Assembly (NCBI GenBank): GCA_002709525.1
Contig: PARE01000003.1
Location: 60,385-97,699 of the forward strand
Length of the DNA: 37,315 nucleotides
Direction: 5' to 3'
DNA from: Magnetovibrio sp.
GTDB taxonomy: Bacteria; Pseudomonadota; Alphaproteobacteria; Rhodospirillales; Casp-alpha2
The notes beneath the pieces were generated by a model. It ran no database searches. It saw nothing but the letters and a program-made list of their open reading frames with translations, and was not told where the DNA came from. Positions 1-10,511 of this stretch are shown piece by piece (positions within the stretch are counted from its first letter, which is position 1; the number at the start of each line of letters is the position of its first letter). A program made the translations under genes and the position numbers.

Positions 1-153
1 ATTGACGATACGGATCGAACCACAATTAGGACAATCCAGTGGCCCGTCCGGGAACCAGCCCAAACAATCGCGGCAAAGCGAGGGACCGGTGGAACTACAC
101 ACCCGTTCCAGTGGTTTGATAGCGACCGGGCTGGCGGTGTCTTTAATATCCAT
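1..153 (-). CDS. dinB: DNA polymerase IV (DinB), N-terminal fragment cut by window edge
   Basis: Reading the minus strand from an ATG at 153 gives 51 codons that run off the left edge without a stop. Two cysteine pairs, CRDC at residues 27-30 and CPNC at 41-44 followed by GS-IR, form a zinc ribbon. Alphaproteobacterial Y-family polymerase IV proteins commonly carry such a ribbon before the first catalytic motif (the IDCDAFYASVE region), which would lie just outside the window. The family does error-prone translesion synthesis. Only the ribbon is visible, so the DinB call is inference from N-terminal architecture; another zinc-ribbon protein is possible. The ribosome binding site is weak. Confidence 0.6.
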   Translation of the reverse strand, partial: MDIKDTASPVAIKPLERVCSSTGPSLCRDCLGWFPDGPLDCPNCGSIRIVN

Positions 154-339
154 GATGGATTTAGAAGTTCTATTTCTGTTCTCGAAAAATGTCTGCTTGT
201 AGTTATGGAGTCAAGTCTCGAAGCATCAGGTGCACATTAAAACAAAAGGGCTCTTCAACACCTTGTCTACCGCTGCTTGAATAATTGTCTTAAATATCCG
301 GAAATGTGATACCCTGCGAACAAGGTGGAGGTAGGTCCC

Positions 340-1140
340 ATGAAATTGACGCACGTGGAACTGAAACAATTCGACAAGGACGGGTACCTGTTTTTCCCCG
401 GCAAATTTTCCATCGAAGAGGCCAGGGTTTTGAGGCATGCGGCCGACGAGGTCTATGCCTTAAATCGCAAGGAAGTCTGGCGCGAGACCTCCGGTGTGGC
501 TCGGACAGCCTTCGCGGCGCATACATATAATGAGCCGTTCCGGCGGCTCGGCGCACATCCGCGTCTGATCAAACCAGTTGAACAGCTTCTCGACGGCAAA
601 GTCTACATTCACCAATACAAGGTTAACGCCAAGGCGGCATTCGATGGGGAAGTCTGGCAATGGCACCAGGATTTCGGAACTTGGGCGCGCGATGACGAGA
701 TGCCAGAACCACGGGCCATGAACATTGCCGTTTTCCTTGACGATGTGACGGCTGCAAATGGCCCGCTCCTTTTCATTCCGGGAAGCCACAAACTGGGCAT
801 TGTTGACGCCGGCCATGACCTGGAGACGACCAGTTACCCCCTCTGGACTTTGGACCGAGAAACGGTAACCAAACTGGCTGAAGATGGAGGCTGCGTTGCA
901 CCTACGGGCCCAGCCGGCAGCATGCTCATGTTCTCATCCCTCATGGTCCACGCGAGTCCACCAAACATCTCGCCGTTCGGCCGCTCCATTGTTTATCTGT
1001 CGCTCTGTCATGTGGACAATCACATTAGGGCCTTCAACCGAGATGAATGGATTGCACACCGAGACTTCGCGCCGATTGAACCGCTTTCCGACAATTGCCT
1101 GAACGAACTGATCTCACAGAAATCCGTAGCCGCAGAGTAG
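340..1140 (+). CDS. Phytanoyl-CoA dioxygenase (PhyH) family Fe(II)/2-oxoglutarate oxygenase, EctD-like
   Basis: This 266-residue protein belongs to the PhyH superfamily of non-haem Fe(II)/2-oxoglutarate-dependent oxygenases. The metal-binding HxD is seen in WQWHQDFGTW, followed by the DDEMPEPRAMN stretch and the FLDDVTAANGPLLFIPGSH strand pair. The distal histidine lies in MVHASPPN and the 2-oxoglutarate-anchoring arginine shortly after, in FGRSIVY. The HxD neighbourhood resembles ectoine hydroxylase (EctD), but the diagnostic EctD residues are only partly matched and no ectABC genes are nearby, so the substrate is unknown. ATG 340 is preferred over GTG 325 because AAGGTGGAGG at 323-332 is a strong ribosome binding site about 7 nt upstream. 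The gene stands alone, divergent from dinB and convergent with pheA. Confidence 0.85.
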   Translation: MKLTHVELKQFDKDGYLFFPGKFSIEEARVLRHAADEVYALNRKEVWRETSGVARTAFAAHTYNEPFRRLGAHPRLIKPVEQLLDGKVYIHQYKVNAKAAFDGEVWQWHQDFGTWARDDEMPEPRAMNIAVFLDDVTAANGPLLFIPGSHKLGIVDAGHDLETTSYPLWTLDRETVTKLAEDGGCVAPTGPAGSMLMFSSLMVHASPPNISPFGRSIVYLSLCHVDNHIRAFNRDEWIAHRDFAPIEPLSDNCLNELISQKSVAAE

Positions 1141-1188
1141 TAAATTAGAAATTTACCGATGGCATCGGCTTCCTTAACGAGCGACCTG

Positions 1189-2055
1189 CTAGCCCTCTCT
1201 ATTCCCGTTGGCGATGGCCAAACGGAATGGATGCGCCGGGTAGGTGCCAAGAATACGGACTTCATGGGTGAAAAAATTAAGCTCCTCCAGAGCTAATTTT
1301 AGCAGCGTATCCTCAGGATGGCCCTCTACGTCCGCATAAAATTGAGCGGCGACAAAATCCTCATCCACATAGCTTTCCAGCTTCGTCATGTTGATTCCAT
1401 TGGTGGCAAATCCACCCATGGCCTTGTAAAGCGACGCCGGCACGTTGCGAACCCGGAAAACAAAGGTGGTGACCATTGCCGCCGAACCATGGGCGGGCAC
1501 ATTAGGTTCACGGGACATAATAACGAAACGTGTGGTGTTATGAGTCGCGTCTTCGGCCTCGTCACGCAGCGTTTCTAGACCGTAAAGGCCCGCCGCCAAG
1601 GAGGAGCTCAGAGCTGCCTGTGTCTTGTCGGCCCATTCGGCGATGTCACGCGCGGCGCCCGCCGTGTCGGCGTGCACCACTGGCTGAACACCCAGTTCAC
1701 GAATCAGGTTCCGGCACTGATTTAGAGCATGAACGTGACTATGCACGTGAGTAATGTCGGTAATGTTGGTGCCGGGCACCGTCAAGAGTTGATGGTTCAC
1801 CCGTTGATAATGCTCACCAATAATGTAAAGGCCCGAATCTGGCATTAAGTGGTGGATATCTGCGACACGCCCCGCCACCGAATTGTCGATAGGGATCATG
1901 GCGTATTTTGCTTGCGCTGAGGTGACCGCCTCGAACGCATCCTCAAAGGCATTGCACGGCTGCGTCTCCATATTGGGATAGACTGCACGACAGGCCATAT
2001 CCGAATTCGCGCCCGGCGCACCTTGAAAGGCGATGGTGTTATGCGGGTCAGCCAT
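1189..2055 (-). CDS. pheA: Prephenate dehydratase
   Basis: This 288-residue monofunctional enzyme converts prephenate to phenylpyruvate in phenylalanine synthesis. The N-terminal lobe starts with IAFQGAPGANSD (the GxxGxxS-type motif). The catalytic TRF triplet is at about residues 175-177 (HNTTRFVIM). A C-terminal ACT domain (about 195-275) ends with GINMTKLES, the allosteric phenylalanine-binding signature in its alphaproteobacterial form. There is no chorismate mutase domain. The gene lies 32 bp downstream of kdsB on the same strand, and the two are probably cotranscribed. ATG 2055 has a weak GGGGA-type binding site, which fits translation following kdsB. Confidence 0.95.
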   Translation of the reverse strand: MADPHNTIAFQGAPGANSDMACRAVYPNMETQPCNAFEDAFEAVTSAQAKYAMIPIDNSVAGRVADIHHLMPDSGLYIIGEHYQRVNHQLLTVPGTNITDITHVHSHVHALNQCRNLIRELGVQPVVHADTAGAARDIAEWADKTQAALSSSLAAGLYGLETLRDEAEDATHNTTRFVIMSREPNVPAHGSAAMVTTFVFRVRNVPASLYKAMGGFATNGINMTKLESYVDEDFVAAQFYADVEGHPEDTLLKLALEELNFFTHEVRILGTYPAHPFRLAIANGNREG

Positions 2056-2087
2056 GATATCGCAAGTCCCCGAACCCAGTCTCGGAA

Positions 2088-2858
2088 TTAAGAAGCGCCG
2101 AGTATCGCCCGAGCGCGCTCCAAATCAGCCAAAGTATCGACACCGAGCGGTACCGTGTCAACGAGCGCGGCGTCGATACGGAGCCCGTTCTCAAGTGCAC
2201 GAAGCTGCTCCAAGCGCTCCCGACGCTCAAGGACCCCCGGGTTCAGAGTGACGAAACGTTCTAGAGCCGCGCGGCGGTACGCGTAAATGCCGATGTGGTG
2301 ATACAATGGCCCCCTACCAGTCGGCACGGTAGCCCGACTAAAATAGAGAGCACGACCAATCTGCGTGCCAGCGGCAAACCCGACTACGGCCTTCACCACG
2401 TTTGGATCTGTTTTTTCCGATGGATTGATAATTTTCGTGACCAGAGTAGTGATGTCGCAGGCCGCTGCATCAAACGGATCAAGCACCTTGCGCACAGTTG
2501 GAGCGTCGATGGTTGGCAAATCCCCTTGAATATTGACGATAGCGTCGAACTCCCCCCCGCTATCAACTGTGCCAAGCGCTTCGTGTATGCGATCAGAACC
2601 CGAGGGGTGATCGGGATCGGTAATTACCGCTTCGCCACCGAAATCGCATACCGCCTCGAAAATAGCCTGTTCGGCGCAGGCGACAACCACAGGACCTATG
2701 TCAGCCTCTCGTGCGCGGCGCCAAACCTGAACGATCATGGGAGCTCCCGCAATGTCGGCCAACGGTTTATTCGGTAAGCGCGTTGATCCCAGTCTAGCCG
2801 GGATCAGGACAATTGGGTTAGTCGGTCGACTAGTTGCGATCATCACAATGCTGAGCAT
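2088..2858 (-). CDS. kdsB: 3-deoxy-manno-octulosonate cytidylyltransferase (CMP-KDO synthetase)
   Basis: KdsB activates KDO as CMP-KDO for the inner core of lipopolysaccharide, in the cytoplasm. The 256-residue protein has the nucleotide-binding loop [15 protein letters not shown] at about residues 19-33, DHPSGSDRI for the sugar site, and VNIQGDLP as the metal/CTP motif. Length matches the family. The ATG at 2858 sits almost on top of AGGAAGG. A second ATG five codons later (2843) is too far from that site to be clearly better, so the exact start is open by five residues. The gene is divergent from cycM and upstream of pheA. Co-localisation of these three is common in alphaproteobacteria. Confidence 0.95.
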   Translation of the reverse strand: MLSIVMIATSRPTNPIVLIPARLGSTRLPNKPLADIAGAPMIVQVWRRAREADIGPVVVACAEQAIFEAVCDFGGEAVITDPDHPSGSDRIHEALGTVDSGGEFDAIVNIQGDLPTIDAPTVRKVLDPFDAAACDITTLVTKIINPSEKTDPNVVKAVVGFAAGTQIGRALYFSRATVPTGRGPLYHHIGIYAYRRAALERFVTLNPGVLERRERLEQLRALENGLRIDAALVDTVPLGVDTLADLERARAILGAS

Positions 2859-2976
2859 ACCTTCCTGGGTCGTGGCAAGAAAGCGCCGAAAATGCGACGA
2901 TAACCAACTACCCGGGCGTTGAACTCCCGGATTGGCCAGGGTAATGTCCGGCAGATTTCAAGCGAGAGGTGAGTTT

Positions 2977-3507
2977 ATGAAATTTTCAACGTTTGAAAAG
3001 ATCGGTTTCGGCTTTTTAGTCGCGGCCTGGGTTGTTTGGGGCAGCCATCAGATTGGCGGTCTCCTGGTTCACGCTACAGAATTAGAGAAACCAGCCTATG
3101 TCGTCGAATTGGCGGATGCTGACCCGGCCAAAACCGACTCTCCTGCCGTCGTCGAGAGCGCCATGACACTTCTTGCCTCCGCCGAGCCAGGAAAGGGTGC
3201 AAAGGTATTTAAGAAATGTAAGTCCTGCCATAGCGTCAACAAAGGCGGAAAGAACGGTGTCGGCCCAAACCTGTGGAATGTCGTCGGCAAGGCACAGGCA
3301 TCAGTGGTCGGCTATAAGTACTCAGGCGTTCTGCAAGGATTGGGAGGTGAATGGTCCTATGAGAACCTCGATGCCTTTCTCTTGAGCCCGAAAAACTATG
3401 CTAACGGCACCAAGATGAGTTTTTCAGGTCTGAAAAAGGCTGGCGACCGTGCCTCGGTGATCGCCTACCTACGTTCGCTGAGCGACGCGCCGAAGCCGCT
3501 ACCGTAA
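2977..3507 (+). CDS. cycM: Membrane-anchored class I cytochrome c (CycM type)
   Basis: The 176-residue protein has an N-terminal hydrophobic segment at about residues 8-30 that is likely kept as an uncleaved membrane anchor, then an acidic/Ala-Pro linker, then a class I cytochrome c domain. Haem attachment is CKSCH at 81-85, and the axial methionine is probably the one in GTKMSF (about residue 147). CycM-type cytochromes pass electrons from the bc1 complex to terminal oxidases in the periplasm. ATG 2977 is chosen because GAGAGGTGAG at 2964-2973 lies just upstream; an in-frame start at 2932 lacks a site and would add 15 residues before the anchor. The next gene, hisN, begins one base after the stop. 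Confidence 0.9.
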   Translation: MKFSTFEKIGFGFLVAAWVVWGSHQIGGLLVHATELEKPAYVVELADADPAKTDSPAVVESAMTLLASAEPGKGAKVFKKCKSCHSVNKGGKNGVGPNLWNVVGKAQASVVGYKYSGVLQGLGGEWSYENLDAFLLSPKNYANGTKMSFSGLKKAGDRASVIAYLRSLSDAPKPLP

Positions 3508-3508
3508 C

Positions 3509-4285
3509 TTGAGCACTGACTACCACGCCTTTGCGGCGTTCGCCGACGAGTTAGCCGAGGCGGCCCGGGCCGTCACTACGAGACATTTCCGCACCGCCGT
3601 AGCCACCAACGTCAAGGCCGATGCAAGTCCTGTGACCATCGCGGATCAGGAGACGGAAGCCCTAATTCGAGGGAAGATCGAATCCGCCTACCCTGACCAC
3701 GGCATCTTCGGCGAGGAATATGGGGCTGTGCGCACCGACGCTGAATTCGTCTGGGTTCTAGACCCCATCGACGGCACCAAGTCCTTCGTCACTGGCCAGC
3801 CCTTGTTCGGAACATTGATCGGCCTGTTGCACGCAGGCCGCGCCGTAGTCGGCGTGATCGACATGCCGGCTCTCCATGAACGCTGGGTGGGCACGAGTGG
3901 AGCCGCCACGACTTTTAACGGCGCACCAGTTCGGACTCGGGCTTGTCCCGACCTGGCCAATGCCTGGATGTGCGTGACTTCCCCGCAGATGTTTGAAGGA
4001 CCCCAGGTGCCGCGTTTCGAGGCGCTTCGCGATGCGAGCCATTGCACGCTCTATGGCGGCGATTGCCACGGCTACGGCTTGATCGCATCTGGCTGGGCGG
4101 ACGTCGTTTGCGAGGCCTCGATGAGCCCATACGACTATGTCGCCCTGGTCCCTGTTGTCGAAGGCGCGGGCGGCACCATTTCGGACTGGTCGGGCCGCCC
4201 TCTTGGCCTAACAGGCGATGGCAGCGTGCTGGCCGTCGGCGATCCGGCGCTGCATAATCAAGCTCTTGAAATTTTGGGTCGCTGA
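3509..4285 (+). CDS. hisN: Inositol-monophosphatase family phosphatase, probable histidinol-phosphatase
   Basis: This 258-residue protein is a lithium-sensitive Mg-dependent phosphatase of the IMPase fold. Metal ligands are visible as the GEE pair (residues 68-70), DPIDGTKSF (D85, D88) and the C-terminal D209 in MSPYDY, with GGDCHGYGLIASGWAD before it. The GDCHGYG and MSPYDY patterns match the HisN type of histidinol-phosphate phosphatase found in alphaproteobacteria and actinobacteria, so the histidine-pathway role is likely. A generic inositol- or sugar-phosphatase cannot be excluded. The TTG at 3509 is the first usable codon and lies one base after the cycM stop, implying translational coupling. 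No separate ribosome binding site is obvious. Confidence 0.85.
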   Translation: MSTDYHAFAAFADELAEAARAVTTRHFRTAVATNVKADASPVTIADQETEALIRGKIESAYPDHGIFGEEYGAVRTDAEFVWVLDPIDGTKSFVTGQPLFGTLIGLLHAGRAVVGVIDMPALHERWVGTSGAATTFNGAPVRTRACPDLANAWMCVTSPQMFEGPQVPRFEALRDASHCTLYGGDCHGYGLIASGWADVVCEASMSPYDYVALVPVVEGAGGTISDWSGRPLGLTGDGSVLAVGDPALHNQALEILGR

Positions 4286-4353
4286 AAATCAATCATTATA
4301 CCGCTATAAATTTTCGGCATTACCTGATCGTTAAAGCAAGGAGCCACAGTATC

Positions 4354-6219
4354 TTGATTATCACATCCATCTTGCGTATCGGCCGAAGCCTGCTAACCGC
4401 CTCGCTTCTTGCTTGCGCCCCCATGGTCCCTGCTTGGGCGGAGAGCCTGGAAGGAGTGAAGGGCAAACACGGTCTCGCCATGCACGGCGATCTCAAGTAC
4501 GCACCTGGGTTTTTACACTTTGATTACGTTAATCCGGACGCCCCGAAGGGAGGCACAGTGCGTCTGCATTCTATCGGAACCTTCGACAACTTTAACACCT
4601 TCATCATTAAGGGCAACGGCGCCGCAGGGACGGGTTTTATATACAACTCCCTCATGTCCGGCTCTGCCGATGAGGCTTTTAGCCAGTATGGCGAATTAGC
4701 CGAATTGGTGTTTGTCCCGGAAGACCGCTCCTGGGTCGCGTTCAAACTGAGGAAAGAAGCCAAATGGCATGACGGAAGGCCAGTATCAGTAGATGATGTG
4801 ATCTGGTCCTTCAACACCTTAATCGAAAAGGGCTCACCCTTTTACCGGTTCTATTATGGATCCGTGGCAAAAGTGTCAAAAGCCAGCAAACAAATCGTCC
4901 GCTTCGACTTTAAACCAGGAGAAAATCGCGAATTACCGCTGATCCTTGGCCAATTGACTGTGTTGCCGAAGCACTATTGGGCGGACCGCGACTTCACCAA
5001 GACGACGCTGGAACCACCATTGGGCTCAGGCCCTTACAAAATCAAATCCTTCGAAGCTGGCCGTTTCGTCGTCATTGAACGGATCAGGGACTACTGGGGC
5101 AAGGACCTTGCCGTTCATAAGGGTAACTACAACTTCGATTCCATCCGTTTCGATTATTATCGCGATAACACCATCGCCCTAGAAGCCTTCAAGGCCGGCG
5201 AATACGACTATCGTTCAGAGAATTCTTCCAAGGCGTGGGCCACGGCCTACAAATTTAAGGCCGTTGAACAGGGTCTGATCAATAAAGAAGAAATCACCCA
5301 TAACCGTTCATCGGGTATGCAGGCCTTTGTCTTCAACACGCGCCGCAAAATATTTAGAGATAAGCGCCTCCGCCAGGCTCTTGCTTACGGATTTGATTTT
5401 GAGTGGTCCAACGAAAACCTGTTCCATGGCCAGTACGCGCGCACCCACAGTTTCTTCTCCAATTCGGAATTGGCCGCGATCGAACTTCCATCGCCTGAGG
5501 AGTTAAAACTCCTTTCACCCTATAAGGGGCGAATCCCCAATGAGGTATTCACAAAGGTCTATCAGGCACCAAGAGGTGGCGGACCGCGCCAAATTCGCAA
5601 AAATCTTCGCGTTGCCGGGAAACTTCTGGAAACCGCAGGCTGGACGGTCAAGGATGGGAGGCGGGTTAAAGCAACGACGGGCGAAGTTCTGGAATTTGAG
5701 GTTCTGCTGGTCAGCCCGCTGTTCGAGCGCATTGTGCTTCCCTTCGCCAAGAACTTGGAAAAGCTGGGAATCAAGGTAAGCGTAAGGACCGTCGACCCCT
5801 CCCAATACCGTCGTCGCATCCAAACCTTTGACTTCGATGTCATCGTTGGTGGCTGGGGGCAATCGCTATCACCCGGTAACGAACAACGCAACTTTTGGGG
5901 TTCCGACGCCGCCGATATGGAAGGCGGTCGCAACACTATCGGTATTAAAGACCCAGTCATCGACGCAATCATCGAGAAGGTCATTTCCGCACCGTCACGT
6001 AAGGATTTGATCACCGCTGTGAAGAGCTTGGACCGCCTGCTACAGTGGGGCCACTGGGTGATACCGCATTGGCACGCAAAGTACGATAGGGTCGCCTATT
6101 GGACTAAGTTTGGCCGGCCAAAGATCACGCCAACACAGGGCAACCAGTTCACCACCTGGTGGGTAGACGCGAAGCGTAACAGCGCCCTCAAGGGTAAATT
6201 AGCGTCAGCTAACGAGTAG
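4354..6219 (+). CDS. yejA: Peptide ABC transporter, periplasmic binding protein (YejA type)
   Basis: The 621-residue family 5 solute-binding protein has a signal peptide with probable cleavage after PAWA (residue 29). The mature N-terminus contains the HGLAMHGDLKY and FDYVNPDAPKGG pattern typical of YejA. It would capture peptides (Yej systems import microcin-C-like and other oligopeptides in enterobacteria) and deliver them to the YejBEF permease. Length fits YejA (about 600). The start is a TTG at 4354, preceded by AAGGAG at 4338-4343; no ATG gives a complete signal peptide. It is the first gene of a four-gene operon and probably has its own promoter in the 68 bp after hisN. Confidence 0.93.
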   Translation: MIITSILRIGRSLLTASLLACAPMVPAWAESLEGVKGKHGLAMHGDLKYAPGFLHFDYVNPDAPKGGTVRLHSIGTFDNFNTFIIKGNGAAGTGFIYNSLMSGSADEAFSQYGELAELVFVPEDRSWVAFKLRKEAKWHDGRPVSVDDVIWSFNTLIEKGSPFYRFYYGSVAKVSKASKQIVRFDFKPGENRELPLILGQLTVLPKHYWADRDFTKTTLEPPLGSGPYKIKSFEAGRFVVIERIRDYWGKDLAVHKGNYNFDSIRFDYYRDNTIALEAFKAGEYDYRSENSSKAWATAYKFKAVEQGLINKEEITHNRSSGMQAFVFNTRRKIFRDKRLRQALAYGFDFEWSNENLFHGQYARTHSFFSNSELAAIELPSPEELKLLSPYKGRIPNEVFTKVYQAPRGGGPRQIRKNLRVAGKLLETAGWTVKDGRRVKATTGEVLEFEVLLVSPLFERIVLPFAKNLEKLGIKVSVRTVDPSQYRRRIQTFDFDVIVGGWGQSLSPGNEQRNFWGSDAADMEGGRNTIGIKDPVIDAIIEKVISAPSRKDLITAVKSLDRLLQWGHWVIPHWHAKYDRVAYWTKFGRPKITPTQGNQFTTWWVDAKRNSALKGKLASANE

Positions 6220-6254
6220 CTGCTTCCAGACCCAAAACACGTTAGAGTCCGCCA

Positions 6255-7376
6255 ATGTATGCTTACATCATCCGTCGCTTGCTCCTGATTATCCCAACGC
6301 TCCTGGGGATTATGATCATCAACTTCATGGTCATCCAATTTGTTCCCGGCGGACCAGTGGAGCAAATGATTACCCAGATCACGGGTGAAGGTGTCGATGC
6401 CACTGCTCGTGTCGGTGGTCAGGCAGGAGCCGAAACTCAGTCATCGATCGAGTCAAAGACCGCCGCAGGCAAATCAACCGACGGCGGGGCTAACCGTTAC
6501 CGCGGCGCTCAAGGCCTGCCGCCGGAGCTTATAAAACAGATAGAAAAGCAGTTCGGTCTGGACAAGCCTATCTATGAACGCTTCTTACTGATGATGGGCA
6601 ATTATATAAAATTCGACTTCGGTAATAGCTACTTCCAAGACCGCTCCGTTGCACAGTTGGTCATCGACAAGATGCCTGTTTCCATCTCGTTGGGGATCTG
6701 GACGACACTCCTGGTTTATCTAATCTCTATTCCACTTGGCGTATCGAAGGCAGTCCGCGACGGCTCCAAATTCGACATCTGGACCTCGGGCGTAGTGATT
6801 TTTGGCAACGCCGTGCCGGGCTTTCTGTTTGCCATTCTGATGATCGTTCTGTTCGCCGGCGGACGTTATTTTGACTGGTTCCCGTTACGCGGTCTCACGT
6901 CTCCCAATTTCGATGATCTAAATTGGATTCAGCAGGTGGGGGATTATTTCTGGCACTTGGCACTGCCTGTGGCCTCCATGGTCATCGGCGGGTTCGCGGG
7001 CCTCACGATGCTGACAAAGAACTCCTTTATCGAGGAGATCAACAAACAATACGTGACCACTGCCCGGGCTAAGGGCCTTAAACGTAATCAGGTACTCTAT
7101 AATCACGTGTTTCGGAACGCCATGCTGATCGTAATCGCCGGCTTCCCTAGCGCCTTTATCGGTATTCTGTTCACCGGCGCGCTATTGACGGAGGTGATCT
7201 TCTCCCTTGATGGGCTTGGCCTTCTCGGCTTTGAAGCGGTGGTGAAGCGTGATTATCCTCTGATGTTCGGCACGCTATATTTTTTCACCCTGTTAGGCCT
7301 CCTTATGGGGATTATCGGCGACATTATGTACCATATTGTCGACCCCCGAATCGATTTTGAGGCGCGGGACGTCTAG
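6255..7376 (+). CDS. yejB: Peptide ABC transporter permease (YejB type)
   Basis: This 373-residue inner-membrane permease begins with the MYAYIIRRLLLIIPTLLGI segment (first transmembrane helix) followed by FVPGGPVEQ. A polar, Gly/Ala/Ser-rich linker at about residues 50-85 is the expected periplasmic extension of YejB. The core BPD_transp_1 domain follows, with the EAA loop (QYVTTARAKGLKRNQVL, then HVFRNAML). The C-terminus YHIVDPRIDFEARDV matches the family. It pairs with YejE to form the channel. It starts 35 bp after yejA and ends 2 bp before yejE. Confidence 0.95.
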   Translation: MYAYIIRRLLLIIPTLLGIMIINFMVIQFVPGGPVEQMITQITGEGVDATARVGGQAGAETQSSIESKTAAGKSTDGGANRYRGAQGLPPELIKQIEKQFGLDKPIYERFLLMMGNYIKFDFGNSYFQDRSVAQLVIDKMPVSISLGIWTTLLVYLISIPLGVSKAVRDGSKFDIWTSGVVIFGNAVPGFLFAILMIVLFAGGRYFDWFPLRGLTSPNFDDLNWIQQVGDYFWHLALPVASMVIGGFAGLTMLTKNSFIEEINKQYVTTARAKGLKRNQVLYNHVFRNAMLIVIAGFPSAFIGILFTGALLTEVIFSLDGLGLLGFEAVVKRDYPLMFGTLYFFTLLGLLMGIIGDIMYHIVDPRIDFEARDV

Positions 7377-7378
7377 CC

Positions 7379-8466
7379 ATGATCGACACTTACGTCCACC
7401 CCGCTACCGCTAAACAGGCTCTTAAGACCGAAAACTATATCGGAATTCGGATCACGCCAATCACGCGCAGGCGTATCGACAACTTCAAGCGTAATCGCCG
7501 GGGGCTCGTATCCTCGTGGATCTTTTTAGTGATGTTTATCGTAACCCTTTTCGCCGAGGTCATCGCCAACGATAAGCCACTCCTGATTAGCTTCAATGGG
7601 GAGCTTTATACTCCCATCATTGTCGCCTACCCAGAAACCACCTTCGGCGGCGAGTTTAAAACTGAGGCCGACTACCGTGACGAATTCGTCGCTGCACTGA
7701 TCAACGAAAAGGGCTGGATGCTGTGGCCGCCCATCCACTTCAGTTATGACACAGTGAACTACGACCTGCCTGTTCCCGCCCCCGCTCCGCCCAGCGCCGA
7801 CAACTGGCTCGGCACCGATGATCAAGGCCGCGATGTGGTCGCACGCCTCATTTATGGTTTTCGCATCTCGGTCCTGTTCGGCTTCGTATTGACAATTATT
7901 AGCGCCATGATTGGCGTATCCATCGGCGCGTTTCAGGGGTTCTACGGCGGCATTATCGACCTTCTGGGGCAACGTTTTATTGAAATCTGGGCCGGCATGC
8001 CTGTTCTATATCTGCTAATCATTTTGGCAAGTATCATCACGCCTAATTTCTGGTGGCTCCTCGGCCTCCTATTGTTATTCAGCTGGATGGGTTTTGTTGG
8101 CGTAGTCCGGGCCGAGTTCTTGCGCGCCCGCAATCTGGATTTTGTCCGAGCCGCCCGTGCCCTGGGCGTTACCGACCTGGCACTTATCTATAAGCATGTG
8201 CTGCCGAATGCCATGGTTGCCACCATTACCTTCATGCCGTTCACCCTCGCCGGCTCCATCACCACGCTGACTGGCCTCGACTTTTTAGGTTTTGGCTTAC
8301 CCGTGGGATCGCCCTCTCTGGGTGAGCTACTTAACCAGGGCAAGGCCAACTTGGATGCGCCTTGGCTTGGGATTTCCGGCTTCTGCATCATTGCTCTTAT
8401 GCTCTCACTGCTGGTGTTTATTGGCGAGGCGGTGCGTGACGCCTTTGATCCCAGAAAGGTGTACAA

Positions 8467-8470
<4 letters not shown>
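7379..8470 (+). CDS. yejE: Peptide ABC transporter permease (YejE type)
   Basis: The second permease subunit has 363 residues. An N-terminal helix (about residues 45-62, after RRRIDNFKRNRRGL) and a long periplasmic loop with NWLGTDDQGRDVVARLIYG precede the multispanning core. The EAA loop is FVRAARALGVTDLALIYKHVLPNA, and the C-terminus is DAFDPRKVYK. The TDDQGRDV motif is typical of the DppC/OppC/YejE group. The ATG lies 2 bp after yejB, and the stop overlaps the yejF start by four bases, so the subunits are translationally coupled. Confidence 0.95.
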
Positions 8471-10092
<1,622 letters not shown>

Positions 10093-10511
10093 GAGCGGAT
10101 CGTCATCCTTATTGACGATTGATAATTGTTATCCTTTTAACATATAAAAACTAGCAGTGGCTTTTCCGATGTATCCGGTTTTACCGTCACCCAACATAGG
10201 ATCAGTTTTAAGAATGCGGGAACTTTCAAGTGTATGCCTAAAGAGCCCCTCAAAAACCAATCATACTTGGCAGAAAATTCTTCCACTCTGTAACACCGCG
10301 GGTCAAAAGACTTATAAGTCAGCCAGTTTCTAAATTATTCTACTTGTGAACTGGTCTGACACTAGCCGATCCTCGAGCTTTAAATAAAGAATGCGAGCCA
10401 CCGCCCTTCAAAGGCATTTCCCCTGCGGACGTTACCCTACCGCAGCACACTCGATAGGAGTACCGCGGTTATGTTCCGGCCATTATTTAAACTAATCACG
10501 GAGCCCCACCA
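10093..10511. other. Gene-free 419 bp spacer after yejF
   Basis: I find no credible coding region on either strand. Just after yejF a perfect 7 bp inverted repeat (ATCGTCA 10099-10105, TGACGAT 10113-10119) has no immediate T-run. It is followed by a second small palindrome (GATAA-TTG-TTATC, 10121-10133) and then CTTTTAA. Together these may be a weak terminator for the yej operon. A perfect 12 bp palindrome, GACTTATAAGTC, lies at 10309-10320. The downstream part should hold the ghrA promoter, but no confident -35/-10 pair is visible. Confidence 0.5.

Noticed and set aside
2-202. Plus-strand 66-codon open frame at the left edge
   Set aside because: It is the shadow of the minus-strand zinc-ribbon start of dinB, whose two cysteine pairs and start are more convincing.
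6390-6520. Low-complexity Gly/Ala/Ser stretch in yejB as an insertion
   Set aside because: A variable linker after the first membrane helix is normal in YejB, and total length is typical.
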